64,000 nt of DNA from Siphonodentalium dalli (lineage: Eukaryota > Mollusca > Scaphopoda > Gadilida > Siphonodentaliidae), in the NCBI GenBank assembly GCA_032622095.1, contig CP136064.1, positions 261,869,863-261,933,862 of the forward strand. Reading direction: 5' to 3'. The notes beneath the pieces were generated by a model. It was not told the DNA's origin and did not search any database. It saw nothing but the letters and a program-made list of their open reading frames with translations. Each line of letters starts with the position of its first letter. The stretch's first letter is position 1. A program made the position numbers and the translations under genes. This document shows, in pieces, positions 27,301-42,300 of this stretch.

Positions 27301-30300
27301 CATGAACTTATTGAATCACCGAGATGTTTCCATGTTAAAAGTACATAATAACGCTTGTCCGATAAAAGTATCAACTTAAAAGTTCGAATATTAGTGTTCA
27401 CTAAATATATGCAAATTAGCAAACACAACAACTGGTGTGTTTTGCGAATCCGTGGGATATATAAGATCTATGATTTTTAGTACATTATAGTGATGTGAAA
27501 TAGATGAATTACTGCAGTGTGTGTTTGGAGATATTCTTGCATTTTAACATCAGGAGGGCGACAAAAGCAATGTCTCCAGGCTCAGCGGGCGACAGTGTGA
27601 TTTGTCGCCCGGCACGTGACAGGAAATGGGCCAATCTGAAGGGTGGAAAATAGGGAGAAGGGTAACAATATACAGTTGTCGCCCGCGATTGAGTGAGACA
27701 CGGGGATTTGTCGCCCACTCGAGACCTGCAATATCACCGAGGGCCGCCACATATAGTTGGTTAGTTGTTATGAAATTTGCACGTGTATGGTGACATATAT
27801 GGCAGATATTTGGCACAGCTGCATGCTGTATGTACTTTTCTCTGAGACACGCCGCGGGTTGCGCTTTGTACGTGTCTGGGACTATATAACACACAAGGCG
27901 CGTACGTGTCTGGGACTATATAACACACAAGGCGCGTACGTGTCTGGGACTATATAACACACAAGGCGCGTACGTGTCTGGGACTATATAACACACAAGG
28001 CGCCCATTTTAGAAGCTGCATGGATTTCGAGACTTGCAATTTTTTGGGGGATATATGGATTGGGTCAAATGTTACCATGGAAGTGTAAAATTCCAGCACT
28101 ATCTTTTTTCAGGATAATCTATACCCCAGTCTCTTTGAAAAGCCGACGAAAATCCTATATCGGATGTACGTCTCTAGAAATGTCCATAATATTTCATTTC
28201 TACGACGACGCGGAATTTCCAACATGATGTAATAAACCGCTTCCAAATATGGAGTGCATTCCTGGCATAGTAAATGTTTGAGAATCGTACTATTTAGAAA
28301 TAGTTATAAATACAACTAGATGCGAAAAGATAATCAGTCATATACAGTTGTCGGCCGCGATTGTGTGAGACACGGGGATTTGTCGCCCGATCGAGACCTG
28401 CAATGTCACCCGAGGGCCACCAGGCCCGAGGGTGACATTCCAGGTCGAGAGCGGCGACAAATCCCCGTGTCTCACGAAAACAAGGGTGGTGACTGTTTTG
28501 TTATCTGACAAATGAGTACACACGAACCTTCTTAATTGTTTTGGTGGTGTTCATTTCGCCCATGACCGTGGCAAATCCTTACCTTTCCGTGGATCCATGG
28601 ACAGAGGATGCCGACGACGAAAACACCAATCATTGGAGCGCCAATTCCACTTAGTAAAACCACTGTTATCTGTAATAAAACAACTGTTATCTGTACAAAT
28701 GTAAAACCACTGTTATCTGTAATAATGTTTGATTAGTGAACAATTCCACTTAGTAAAACCACTGTTCTCTGTAATAATGTAAAACCACTGTTATCTGTAA
28801 TAATGTAAAACCACTGTTATCTGTAATAATGTAAAACCACTGTAATCTTTAATACTGTTTGATTAGCTGAACAATTCCACTCAGTAAAACCACTGTTATA
28901 TGTAATGCTTGAGTAGATGAACAATTCCACTTAGTAAAACCACTGTTATATGTGATGTTTGATTAGCTGATTCCACTCAGTAAAACCACTGTTATCTCTA
29001 ATGCTTGAGTAGATGAACAATTCCACTTAGTAAAACCACTGTTATCTGTAATAATGTTTGATGTAAAACCATTGTTATCTGTAATAATGTTCGATGTAAA
29101 ACCACTGTTATCTGTAATAATGTTTTATTTAAAACCACTGTTATCAGTAATAATGTAAAACCACTGTTATCAGTAATAATGTAAAACCACTGTAATCTGT
29201 AATAATGTAAAACCACTGTTATCAGTAATAATGTAAAACCACTGTAATCTTTAATACTGTTTGATTAGCTGAACAATTCCACTCAGTAAAACCACTGTTA
29301 TATGTAATGTTTGAGTAGATGAACAATTCCACTTAGTAAAACCACTGTTATATGTAATGTTTGATTAGCTGATTCCACTCAGTAAAACCACTGTTATCTC
29401 TAATGCTTGAGTAGATGAACAATTCCACTTAGTAAAACCACTGTTATCTGTAATAATGTTTGATGTAAAACCATTGTTATCTGTAATAATGTTCGATGTA
29501 AAACCACTGTTATCTGTAATAATGTTTTATTTAAAACCACTGTTATCAGTAATAATGTAAAACCACTGTTATCAGTAATAATGTAAAACCACTGTAATCT
29601 GTAATAATGTAAAACCACTGTTATCAGTAATAATGTAAAACCACTGTAATCTGTAATACTGTTTGATGTAAAACCACTGTTATCAGTAATAATGTAAAAC
29701 CACTGTCATCTGTAATAATGCTTGATGTAAAACCATTGTTATCTGTAATAATGTTCGATGTAAAACCACTGTTATCAGTAATAATGTAAAACCACTGTTA
29801 TCAGTAATAATGTAAAACCACTGTTATCAGTAATAATGTAAAACCACTGTAATCTTTAATAATGTTTGATGTAAAACCACTGTTATCAGTAATAATGTAA
29901 AACCACTGTTATCAGTAATAATGTAAAACCACTGTTATCAGTAATAATGTAAAACCACTGTTATCAGTAATAATGTAAAACCACTGATATCTGTAATAAT
30001 GTTTGAGTAGCTGAACAAATTTCGCTTATTAAAACCACTGTTATCTGTAATTTTTGAGTAGCTGAACAATTCCACTTAGTAAAACCACTTTTATCTGTAA
30101 TAATGTTTGATTAGCTGAACAATACCACTTAGTAAAACCACTTTTATCTGTAATAATGCTTGATGTAAAACCATTGTTATCTGTAATAATGTTTGAGTAG
30201 ATGAACAATTCCACTTAGTAAAATCACTTTTATCTGTAATAATGTTTGATTAGCTGAACAATTCCACTTAGTAAAACCACTTTTATCTGTAATAATGCTT

Positions 30301-33300
30301 GATGTAAAACCATTGTTATCTGTAATAATGTTTGAGTAGATGAACAATTCCACTTAGTAAAATCACTGATATCTGTAATAATTTTTAGTAGCTGAATAAT
30401 TTCACTTAGTAAAACCACTGTCATCTGTAATAATGTTCGATGTAAAACCACTGTTATCAGTAATAATGTAAAACCACTGTTATCAGTAATAATGTAAAAC
30501 CACTGTTATCAGTAATAATGAAAAACCACTGTTATCAGTAATAATGTAAAACCACTGTTATCAGTAATAATGTAAAACCACTGATATCTGTAATAATGTT
30601 TGAGTAGCTGAACAATTTCACTTATTAAAACCACTGTTATCTGTTATTTTTGAGTAGCTGAACAATTCCACTTAGTAAAACCACTTTTATCTGTAATAAT
30701 GTGTGATTAGCTGAACAATTCCACTTAGTAAAATCACTGATATCTGTAATAATTTTTAGTAGCTGAATAATTTCACTTAGTAAAACCACTGTCATCTGTA
30801 ATAATGTTCGATGTAAAACCACTGTTATCAGTAATAATGTAAAACCACTGTTATCAGTAATAATGTAAAACCACTGATATCTGTAATAATGTTTGAGTAG
30901 CTGAACAATTTCACTTATTAAAACCACTGTTATCTGTAATTTTTGAGTAGCTGAACAATTCCACTTAGTAAAACCACTTTTATCTGTAATAATGTTTGAT
31001 TAGCTGAACAATTCCACTTAGTAAAATCACTGATATCTGTAATAATTTTTAGTAGCTGAATAATTTCACTTAGTAAAACCACTGTCATCTGTAATAATGT
31101 TCGATGTAAAACCACTGTTATCAGTAATAATGTAAAACCACTGTTATCAGTAATAATGTAAAACCACTGTTATCAGTAATAATGTAAAACCACTGTTATC
31201 AGTAATAATGTAAAACCACTGTTATCAGTAATAATGTAAAACCACTGATATCTGTAATAATGTTTGAGTAGCTGAACAATTTCACTTATTAAAACCACTG
31301 TTATCTGTTATTTTTGAGTAGCTGAACAATTCCACTTAGTAAAACCACTTGTATCTGTAATAATGTTTGATTAGCTGAACAATTCCACTTAGTAAAATCA
31401 CTGATATCTGTAATAATTTTTAGTAGCTGAATAATTTCACTTAGTAAAACCACTGTCATCTGTAATAATGTTCGATGTAAAACCACTGTTATCAGTAATA
31501 ATGTAAAACCACTGTTATCAGTAATAATGTAAAACCACTGTTATCAGTAATAATGTAAAACCACTGTTATCAGTAATAATGTAAAACCACTGTTATCAGT
31601 AATAATGTAAAACCACTGTTATCAGTAATAATGTAAAACCACTGTTATCTGTAATAATGTAAAACCACTGTTATCAGTAATAATGTAAAACCACTGTTAT
31701 CAGTAATAATGTAAAACCACTGTTATCTGTAATAATGTAAAACCACTGTTATCAGTAATAATGTAAAACCACTGTTATCTGTAATAATGTAAAACCACTG
31801 TTATCAGTAATAATGTAAAACCACTGTTATCAGTAATAATGTAAAACCACTGTTATCTGTAATAATGTAAAACCACTGTTATCAGTAATATTGTAAAACC
31901 ACTGTTATCTGTAATAATGTAAAACCACTGTTATCAGTAATAATGTAAAACCACTGTTATCAGTAATAATGTAAAACCACTGTTATCTGTAATAATGTTT
32001 GATTAGCTGAACTCTGTTTTCTGTAATAATGTTTGATTAGCTGAACAGATTGTCCACCAAGAGTTGTCTTAAAGGCCCGCTTTACGAATGTCCAGATCAC
32101 ATTATATATAACGTATACCATATTATATACCATTTGGAAGAGGAACCAAAATATATATACATGTATATATTCTACCGGAATACGGAACATTTGTGGCCAC
32201 CAAGTGACAGAGATTCTCATATTCACACCATGACTTCCCGGAATCGGAATGCATTATAATTAACAACACAGATATATAGTTATTCACATTCTATTGAGAG
32301 AATAATAGACTGGGCGTACAGACCAGATCGAAACTAGGCATAGCACAAACGTCGGTACATTGACAAAAACAATATGATCACAGTTTATTCGACCCGATAA
32401 GTTGATAATACACTGCTTTGAATCTTCCTCTTCCCAATGGTATATATACTATTGAATATTCTGTATATAATGTGATGTGGGCATTCGAAAATTAAGTGGG
32501 CCTTTAAAGTGACATATACCATTTAGGGCAATGAATATAAAATAATAATTGCACGCTTTTGTCAGGTTTGTGTGGATCAAAATAGGTCAGTAAATATAAT
32601 ATGAATCGTACTTGACACATAGTGGAGCAACCACACATGCTGTGCCTCAAATGTGCCTTTTTCGGGGACATAACGCTAAGAATAGTTTATGTAACATCAT
32701 GCAGTGGTCACGACGGAGACGACAAGCCAAATTGACAAGACGTGTCGTGGATTATCGTCATGACTTCTTCATTTTTCATTTTCATTAAACTGACCAACGA
32801 AATTGGTCTAAATGAATTTAATAGACTTAAATAACATGTGAATTCTTCGTAAGTTGTGAAGTAGTTATTTTCATTTTTATCGTGAAGCTTCATTTTCAAT
32901 TTCGCGTTTTTTGCAATCTCCACACGGTTGCTAACCGGAAGTGACGTGTCAATTTCTCCAAAATATATTCCCACGATCTTGAAAAATCACTGATGGATAT
33001 AGAAAACATTATATGACGTCATTCACCTGCCTGATGTATAAGCACCCTTGGTGGTTACTATTATATGACATCCTTCACCTGCCTGAGGTATATGAGTGGC
33101 GTTATCCTGTGTTATTTCAAAAGTATTGGAAATGATGTTGTTCAATAAATGCTCTGAACAATTATATACCACAGACAACCAGTTTGGTTTTAAAAAAGAT
33201 CATTCAACGTATGGCTGCATATTTGCATTAAAAGAAGCGATACGACATTATAATTCTAAGGATACTCCTGTTTTCGTGTGCTTCTTGGACGCAAGTGAAG

Positions 33301-36300
33301 CGTTCGATCGTGTCAACCATGAAATGCTACTACGACATCTAAAGCAACGATCAGTGCCATCAGCTATTATTCGGATCCTTAAGGACTGGTTTCTAAATCA
33401 GATGTATCATGTTCGCTGGGGACAGACATACTCGACATGCTTCCTCACACGACTGGTGTTAGACAGGGCGGAATATTAAGCCCTTATTTATTTAATGTGT
33501 ATATCAACGAGATTAGCGAAAGACTGAATACATGTGACGTTGGGTGCATTCTTGGCAGTGCAAAAATCAATCATTTATGTTATGCTGTTGATATGTGTAT
33601 TATTGCACCACCTTTGGAGGGACTACGTCGTTTGTTGAGAATATGTGAACAAGAGGCTAAGAAGATTTATTTAACTTATAATATTATAAAAACTGTGGGG
33701 ATTACTTTTATCCCTAAATCTCTTCATATTCGGTCATTTCCAAAACTATACTTAATGGGCAATGAACTCAAGTTCGTGTCCTCCTATAAGTATCTCGGAC
33801 ATATACTCAACAACGATTTTTCCGATGATAATGCTATTATGCGCCAATATCGGTCTATATGCTCACGCTCAAATAAGCTTATTAGAAAGTTTTACAAATG
33901 TTCGCCTAATGTGAAAATGTATTTATTTAAAATGTTCGTATCTCCATTATATTGTGCTCATCTTTGGATTAACTATACCACACGTTGTTATAGAAAACTT
34001 ACAGTTTGTTATAATAATGCATATAGAAATTTATGGGTTATGAGAGATCATGTAGTGCGAGTGGGATGTTTGTAGGTGACAGAATGTGTTCTCTGACAGT
34101 GCTGATTCGAAAGGGTGTGTATGGATTTCGTGTGAGAATTTATAAATCTTTAAACAGTATTTTGAATGCTATTTGTAACTCAGATCTGATCTATCGGTCA
34201 AATCTATTCAATCATTGGAATCAACTTCTTTATATTTAATTTGTAATTATATGTTGTATGTATGACTATATATGGGCATATCTTGCCTGAAATAAATACA
34301 ATACAATAAGCACCCTTGGTGGTTGTTATTATATGACGTCCTTCACCTGCCTGAGGTATAAGCACCCTTGGTGGTTGCTATGAACTCACTAGCTTTATCT
34401 CAGGGCTTTAAAATGTTAGTTGGGTTGTAATAGCTACCAATTTAAACAGGATGGAGGTGAAGCTAAAGAACTTTGGGATCGTCTTTCTACTGCTCGACAA
34501 AACAGGGCATTGGCAATACTTTCCATGTCCTGACATCTATATTCCGCACGACATTTCAATATTGAATTTGCATATTATGTGCCATTGAAGAGCCACATTT
34601 GGGCATTATGTGGTTTAAAATAAACTGCAAGGCATAGTCCATTCCCCTCGCTACGCTGTCTGACCACTGCCACCACGTCAGAAATATTTAAAGGTCGTTC
34701 AATATTAAGATATTGGATTTTTGAAATCCCATAAATAATGGCAATTTCCATCGGTACCGCCTAATGTAGACGGCGACACGTCAACAGAATCGGAAGCATA
34801 GTCCGGCTTTTTGAGATTTATATCGCATGGATATATTTTACCGAAGCCGAGTTATCACATATGCAAAACAGAGAATGTCCCTTTGAACATAGTACGTTTT
34901 AAATCATGCCTCGGCTTGCAAATGCATGGGAATCAATAAACGATAAACAGAGCGTATGAAGTTATTCCGGCGCACTAATTTGCCGACAAATATCGGACAT
35001 TTTCGACTTCTATTAACAATATATGGTAATTTTTCGATGTAATATATGTAGTTTGGGCTTGTTATAGCAAATGAGTATTCAACAATAGAAAATGAACATA
35101 TTTGTACGTGGAGGCAGTGGTTAGAGAGCGTAGCGAGGGGCTGAACTGTGTCGTCTTGCAGTTTGGGTTTGAAGTACTGTGACTGATGGAACAGTTGACG
35201 GATTTGGTTAATTAGCATACTTGCCTCAATAAGAGTACCACGAATTTGGGTAACTAGCAGACTTGCCTCAATAAGAGGTACCGCGAATTTGGGTAACTAG
35301 CATACTTGCTTCAATAAGAGTACCACGGATTTGGTTGACAAGCATACTTGCCTGACGAATTTGGTTAACTAGCATATATACTTACCTGAATAAGAGTACC
35401 GCCGACTTGTGAGAATATTACCGCCATCCCAGTACACATCGCGCCAGTAACAACGACTGCAATTCATGTATAAGATGTGAATATTTACATAGAGTGTAAC
35501 ACGAGCAGGAAGAAACAAATTGTTACCTACTCTGGCCTTAACATTAATAAAGTTTAATAATTGGGCGTGCTTTTCAAAGTTCAGCCGAATTCCATCTGAG
35601 GCAAGTTATTTATATCAATCACGTTATCGTAGCTAAGAGTTTGGAAATCATGTATCGGGCTGACTTAATGTGTTGCGTGGGCTAGTCTCAAATTATCGGC
35701 CATTTTGTGAAAATAAATAAGAATACGCTCAGCTTTTTTGCGGGAATAAATCATCAAAAAGCTATATAAATATTAGAAATGTATGTAGTGGGTGTGTGTG
35801 TTAAGGCGATGTGGTCGGTAGGGCCACATTTAGTACCCACAATGTACCCCAACGACCACAGCGCCGTAACCTCCAATATTACACACCCACTACATTCATT
35901 TCTTAATTAATGATAACCGAGGGGATAATAGTTTAATATATATCTGTTCAAACATTGTAGTCCGATATCCTTTCGCCGTGAAAGATAAGAGCCAACGTAT
36001 CGCCCCACCCATATATTTCTTAGTTAGTATCTGTTCTTAGTAATGTACTTCAATGTAGGTGAAATTCCCAACTCGAAATGGCATGATTTTCTGTTAATTG
36101 TTTGAGCTGATGTGGCAATAAACTTAATTACCCAGGAGAAATTTCAAAATTGTAATGGACGCAGAGCAAAATGGCACACGGTCACTAAACTCGTGAATTT
36201 TCTAGTTGGGACATTCATCTACATTGAAGTACATTATTAAGGAAGATAATATGTATAAGAAACATATTCCCGCGTTATTTTTGTTCGACTTTATAAGATT

Positions 36301-39300
36301 CCCTGTCAAAACTTTCAAAAAGTTCCAAGGTTTTGTACAGGTGGAATATGATATCTACGGGCGTTATCTAGAGTAGAGATCCATGGCATGATATAGTGTT
36401 TGCGATGCAATGGCTTCCATGTTGCAATTGATGAACGTGGGTGTGCTAATTGTGATGTGTACACATCACACAAGATGGCCTGCAGAATTACAGCCAGAAT
36501 TAGAAAATAATGTAGAACTTTCAAACATTCATTACTGTATACCCCAATGTTTTGTTATCAATCATGTTACTCAATACATTGGGCTAATATCGATTTTATT
36601 TATTAACGCAGTTCAACAATGTGTACCAAGACTATTTTATATGAAATTGTAATGTAAATAGTTTGCGATTCTAGACAATTTTAAATGTTAATGGAAGGAA
36701 TTTTTGGAAGAAGTGAGAAGAACATTAACCATGGCCTCGATACACAGAAACCAAGTTCAACTAGAGCAAGGAATCGTTCGAACCTCGGAATTGCCCTCTT
36801 TGTGGTGAATACCTCACCACAGAAGAGACAATCGTTGCCCATATTGGTCCAGTAGCATGAGTGGTACCAAGTGCTACCTGTGTGCATTCTGAGCGCATCG
36901 CCAGATTTATCTGAATCGCTATACGAGCCCGTCGGTGTCGTGGCTCAGGATTGTACAAGCCTTCTGCATAAGTATCAGTTCCGCCATAAGATAGAACAGA
37001 CCTAAATCCTAAATGAAAGGACTCCGACAGTACGTGGAACGAACGGGATCCAGGTGAAGTTATTGGTCCAATTTCTTCCGACACAGATACAAAAGTTGGA
37101 CGCACAAAAAGGAATACTGCCCCAACACCGGTACCATCAAAGAAGGCAAGAACTGAGGATGAAACTACCAAGGACATGAAGGCTGAAGCTACCAAGGACA
37201 CAAAGGCTGACGCTACCAAGGACAGGAAAAAAGCAGTGAAATATAACGATTCAAAGGAAGCAAATAAAGCTAAGGAAGTGAAAACAGGAGCTGCGACTGT
37301 GGGATAATCCAGTATTACCCCACATATTCTATACCGATCTATTATATATATCCAATTCAGCATTATCTATACAGATTTACGTCTTAGATCGGACTACAAG
37401 GAAAATATGAGCGCATAAAAGCAAACTATTAATCCAACCTTGCTGCATCGAGCAAAACGGTCAAATGATGACCAGAACTAATTAACATAAAATATGCGGA
37501 ACATGTGTTCACAACATGTTAAATCAATTATCTGAGCCATAGCACCAAGCTATCTTTAGCAGTAATACAATCTTCCTGTGATATAAATACGAATATATCA
37601 CCATTCTAGATTCATTTCTCATTCTAATTCCCTTCCCGATTCCGATTCGAGTTAGCTGCGGAGAGTCCATCCGAGAGGCGTCGTTAGACGGGTTGTGATT
37701 TATCAACCGTGGACATATCTCAATATTTCCAGTCACCAACGGCACATCTCTTCATTTGATATGACAATTAAATGTTATCTCCAACAAGACTGTACCGACT
37801 TCAAAACTCCACCCGACAGTCAGCTCCTTCTCCTCTAGACATAATACAATCTGGAGATAACAGAGTGGTTTACCCAAGACCGGACAATAGCCATTCAACA
37901 AGTGAACCGTATTCCATCGCACAATGTAGCGAGATATCTCATATAAAAAGGCAGGAAGTCAGACCACTGTGTACGGCTGGGTCGGTGGACCAGCCATGAG
38001 CGTCATAAGTGCCATCGCAAACGACCCCGGCATGTGACAGAAAATCAGTACTCATTTGGAAGAATGGTCAGGTATCAACCAAGAGGTTGAATACATCGAA
38101 CGGGAAATGTTGGCAATGAGCAATTTTGTTGTGAAACAAAAACTGAGGAACTGACTCGTTCAGCGACCCACAACGAGAGAAGGTCTGACTGACGAGCCAC
38201 CATGGAGTAGTCTTGCCTCAAGTCACCCGATCATTTCTTTGCAGGTACCCCTGCAGCAAGATAACTAGTCTCAGAGAGACACCATAACATGCTTGTATAA
38301 GTTAGCGACGAGAGTAGCAAGAGTGGCAGGAATAGTGTTTCCTTCATCACTACAAAACGAATGTGGTGACAGTGAAACAGTTGAGCGAGAGACGAGGAGT
38401 CAAAAGTAACACTTATCCGTGTAGGTCCTGTAGCAAGTAATATCAGATGACCACCCACGTGGCTTGCCGATGAAGTAGCGGCGCAACCGAACCACTAAAA
38501 AGCTCGGCGACAAAGTTGTCGGGTGTTACATTATCACCAGAAAGAACATGAAAAAATAAATGGACTTTGTTCTTATGTCCATTATCACTAATCGCCGACG
38601 AGATACAGCGTGTTGGAATTCTTGTTTTTAAACACTAATAACAGAACATCGAATTGTGTCAACAATCTATGGAATCCTATTACGGCCACTTGCTAATGGC
38701 GCTTTCGGCGCTTTCGGCGCGATGCGCCGAAAGCGCCGAAAGCGACAAAAAGTGCGCCATTAGTAACGCGCCGAAAGCGCCGAAAGCGACAAAAAGTGCG
38801 CCGTAACGGCGCACTATTTGTCGCTTTCGGCGCTTTCGGCGCTTTCGGCGCGGTGCGCCGAAAGCGACAAAATGTGCGCCATTAGCGTTATTTCGGCGCG
38901 CGCCGAAAGCGCCGAAAGCGACAAAAAGTGCGCCGATCGGCGCACATTTTGTCGCTTTCGGCGCTTTCGGCGCTTTCGGCGCGCGCCGAAACAACGCTAA
39001 TGGCGCACTTTTTGTCGCTTTCGGCGCGCGCGCCGAAAGCGCCGAAAGCGACAAAAAGTGCGCCGATCGGCGCACATTTTGTCGCTTTCGGCGCTTTCGG
39101 CGCTTTCGGCGCGCGCCGAAACAACGCTAATGGCGCACTTTTTGTCGCTTTCGGCGCGCGCGCCGAAAGCGCCGAAAGCGACAAAAAGTGCGCCGATCGG
39201 CGCACATTTTGTCGCTTTCGGCGCTTTCGGCGCGATGCGCCGAAAGCGACAAAAAGTGCGCCGAAAGCGCCATTAGCAAGTGGCCGTAATAGGATTCCAT

Positions 39301-42300
39301 AACAATCACCGCTGTCTATCAAGATATCATTTATTGAGTTGTGTCTGGCAAAGTCTATACAAAATTTGCAATGCTTATTATAGCCAAAACATTATTATAA
39401 TGATTATTATAGCCAAAGAATGCGGTCATTGGAAAATTACCGCAAGGTGGTTATACTATTTTATGAACACATTGATTGAGTGGGCGTGGCCATCGTAACA
39501 CTATGGAAAAATAGGAGGCAGTTATTTATGTATGCAGGTACATCTGATTGGACGTACCAGATAGTTGTGCAATCAGTCTCGCTTTGTAATCAGTGATACG
39601 CCCAGCTAATGGTCTGGTGATATCTTCACAAATGATGGCGGACATACTGGATAGAGTCGACGAAATTGTGCTGAAAAGATATATAATGAATACACACTGG
39701 ATAGAGTCGACAAAATTGTGCTAAACAGATATATAATGAATACACACTGGATAGAGTCGACGAAATAGTGCTGAAATTATATATAATGAATACATACTGA
39801 ATAGAGTCGACGAAATAGTGCTGAAATTTTAATATATATATATAATGAATACACACTGGAAAGAGTCTACGAAATAGTGCAGAAATTATATATAATGAAT
39901 ACATACTGGATACAGTCGACGCAATAGTGCTGAACAGATATATAATGAACACACACTGGATAGAGTCGACGAAATTGTGCTGAACATATATATAATGAAT
40001 AGAGTTGAGGAAACGGTGCTGAAAATATATATAATGCACACGCGAACGACGAAAAAGTCATGCCTGTCCCTTTAAGGAGGCAACTGTTCCATCTCCCCTC
40101 CAAACATAGAAATTAGAAGCCCTGTAATTGTTTTCCTGAGTTTTCTATTGTGGCTACCCTCCATTAACATTTCAGCAAGATAGGTAGAATTTCGGCCTCA
40201 TTGTATACATATATGTACCATATAGCTTGGTTATTATGTGATCAAACTATAACTATAAACTGTTATCATTCTGTGAAATATTGAGGCTCCACGGCAGTTT
40301 TTTAAGGACCAGGTTTTAATTTAGGGTGCAGCAAATTGATTTATCTGAGGAAGGTTTTAATTTACGGTGTATCAATCTGATTTAGCTGAGGAAGCTGTAC
40401 ACGATTTCTCGGGTTGTATGAGGACTGAGAACTAATTTTATAGTATTTGTTATAATTGTTAAAAAATGTAAGAAAAAATGTAAAAATGCAAAAAAACATT
40501 TTAATGAATATAAGAACAAATGACAAAAATTGTTAAAGAATGTAAGAAAAATATGATAAAAAAACTGATATAGAATATAAGAATTTGTTTTTTTAATTGT
40601 TAAAGAATGTAAGAAAAATTTATAAAATTGTTAGGCCAATGCATATTCTTATTTATGCGAGGCGACCAATAGTCGACTCGCGTATATAAGAGAATGCATT
40701 GGCACATGATATTTAATGTTCCGCCAGCGCAGCTACCGTCATAGCTGCCATTGTAGCTTCCGTTTACACATTCCTGTGCGGGCATATCTGTATAGAAAGC
40801 TACTATATGCCATAAACAGATTGCTTAACCCTTTGAGTGCCAGGTCCGATTTTTGAATCAACCCATATACCCTGTGCCAATGCATTCTCTTATATATGCG
40901 AGTCGACCATAGGTCGCCTCGCATATACAAGAGGATGCATTGGCCTAACAATTTTTCATTATTTTTTATTATTTTTTACAATTATTTACAAGTTTAATAT
41001 TTTTTTCTTATATTCTTTAACAGACTTATTTTGTAGGTTTAGTGCCAGGGAATCTTACGTTTTTTCATGGGCATCAAACTTATTACTATGAATACTTGGC
41101 GATAGTTTGAGTTATAACATGCCCCTAAGGAATTACCCAGTTTGTTTTTAAATTTGCTATAGCATGCTTAAGCATACCCAAAATAATTCACCCCAAAAAA
41201 AAATAAAATCTAAAAAAAAAATAAAAAATTATTAATATATCTTTTTTTAGGGCCAATTTTACAGACCGAAAATTATGCTTATGAACAGGTATTTTAGGGC
41301 AATGTGTTAGTAGCACCTTCACATGCGTAACTACAGAAGTGTTATTTCATATCGTTAGCTTTGATAAAATAAATTTTACGGAGTAAAATAGGTATATACT
41401 TCATGTAAGAATACACGAAAGCACACCCCTCATTTCTCCATATGTACTAGGGATAGGGTTAGTGTCAGGGTTAGGGCTAGGATTATGGCTAGCGTTAGGG
41501 TTGGGATATTCTTACTTGAAGCATACTGTAAAATATTGTTTTGCACGTTCGACCAATAATTCGTATCAATCACCAGACGGCATTCACGTGGCACTGTATT
41601 TTGTGTTAGGTCAAGTTAGCTACCGGACCGCGTAAGGAGTGCGGGCTATCCAGCTCTCTACATTTGGCGGTAGCTATGTGTCAGCCTGTCACGTATTGAT
41701 TTGTTTTTGTCATCTGCGCTTGAGACAATATCTGTAAATTGTTATCGATTAGTTTTCTATTTCAAATATGTCTTCAAATATGTCTCAAATATGACATTAA
41801 GTTTGATCTGTCGTGGTCTCCTTGGTTTGAAAAAAGTCGAACATTGGTTAACATTTGGCGTTTTGTGTGTGCAAACCGAGGAACATAATTCACTGACGAA
41901 CGACAAAACCCCCCAAGTAAAAACGTTTATACGGTGATTTCTATATCATGGGATAATGGCAGTCAAGTATCCTGTATTCGTTTTCAATGATCAACATAAG
42001 TTAGTCAAAGTAACGATTATAAAGTGCATGAAGTATTATAAACATGGATGTGGCTAGTGGGTACCAAACGTAGAACAATATGCTACTTGTTCTGAAACAC
42101 ATTCCCAACTAATCACTGACTCGAATATCAAATAATTAGAACAATGCCAACCTACGGTGGTGTACAATTTCCAAACAGTGTTGTGTCAGGCATGACGTTT
42201 ACAATTGTTGAACATTTTTACCCAAGTTGTGGGGTTAGACACCCAACAAACCCCCACGCCCTGTCGCCACATATCTGATTATAAATATCACCCAGTGGAG

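Noticed and set aside
28998-31486. Repeated small minus-strand frames (LLQITVVLLSGIV...)
   Set aside because: They are echoes of exon 9 in the acceptor array, with stops and no transcript logic.
36761-37363. 200-residue minus-strand frame
   Set aside because: Shadow of a Lys/Asp/Ala-rich plus-strand stretch; no domain and no splice-consistent continuation.
38680-39322. Several overlapping Arg/Ala-rich frames (RESAESDKMCADRR and the like) on both strands
   Set aside because: They read a GC-rich palindromic tandem repeat; the peptides mirror each other on the two strands.
39626-40103. 137- and 78-residue minus-strand frames (YSLYI, FRRLYPVC repeats)
   Set aside because: They run across the 50-bp exon 7 acceptor repeat; only 39558-39670 is true coding sequence.
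41455-41520. Interstitial telomere
   Set aside because: Only a short, broken GGGTTAG-like tract; no evidence of chromosome fusion.
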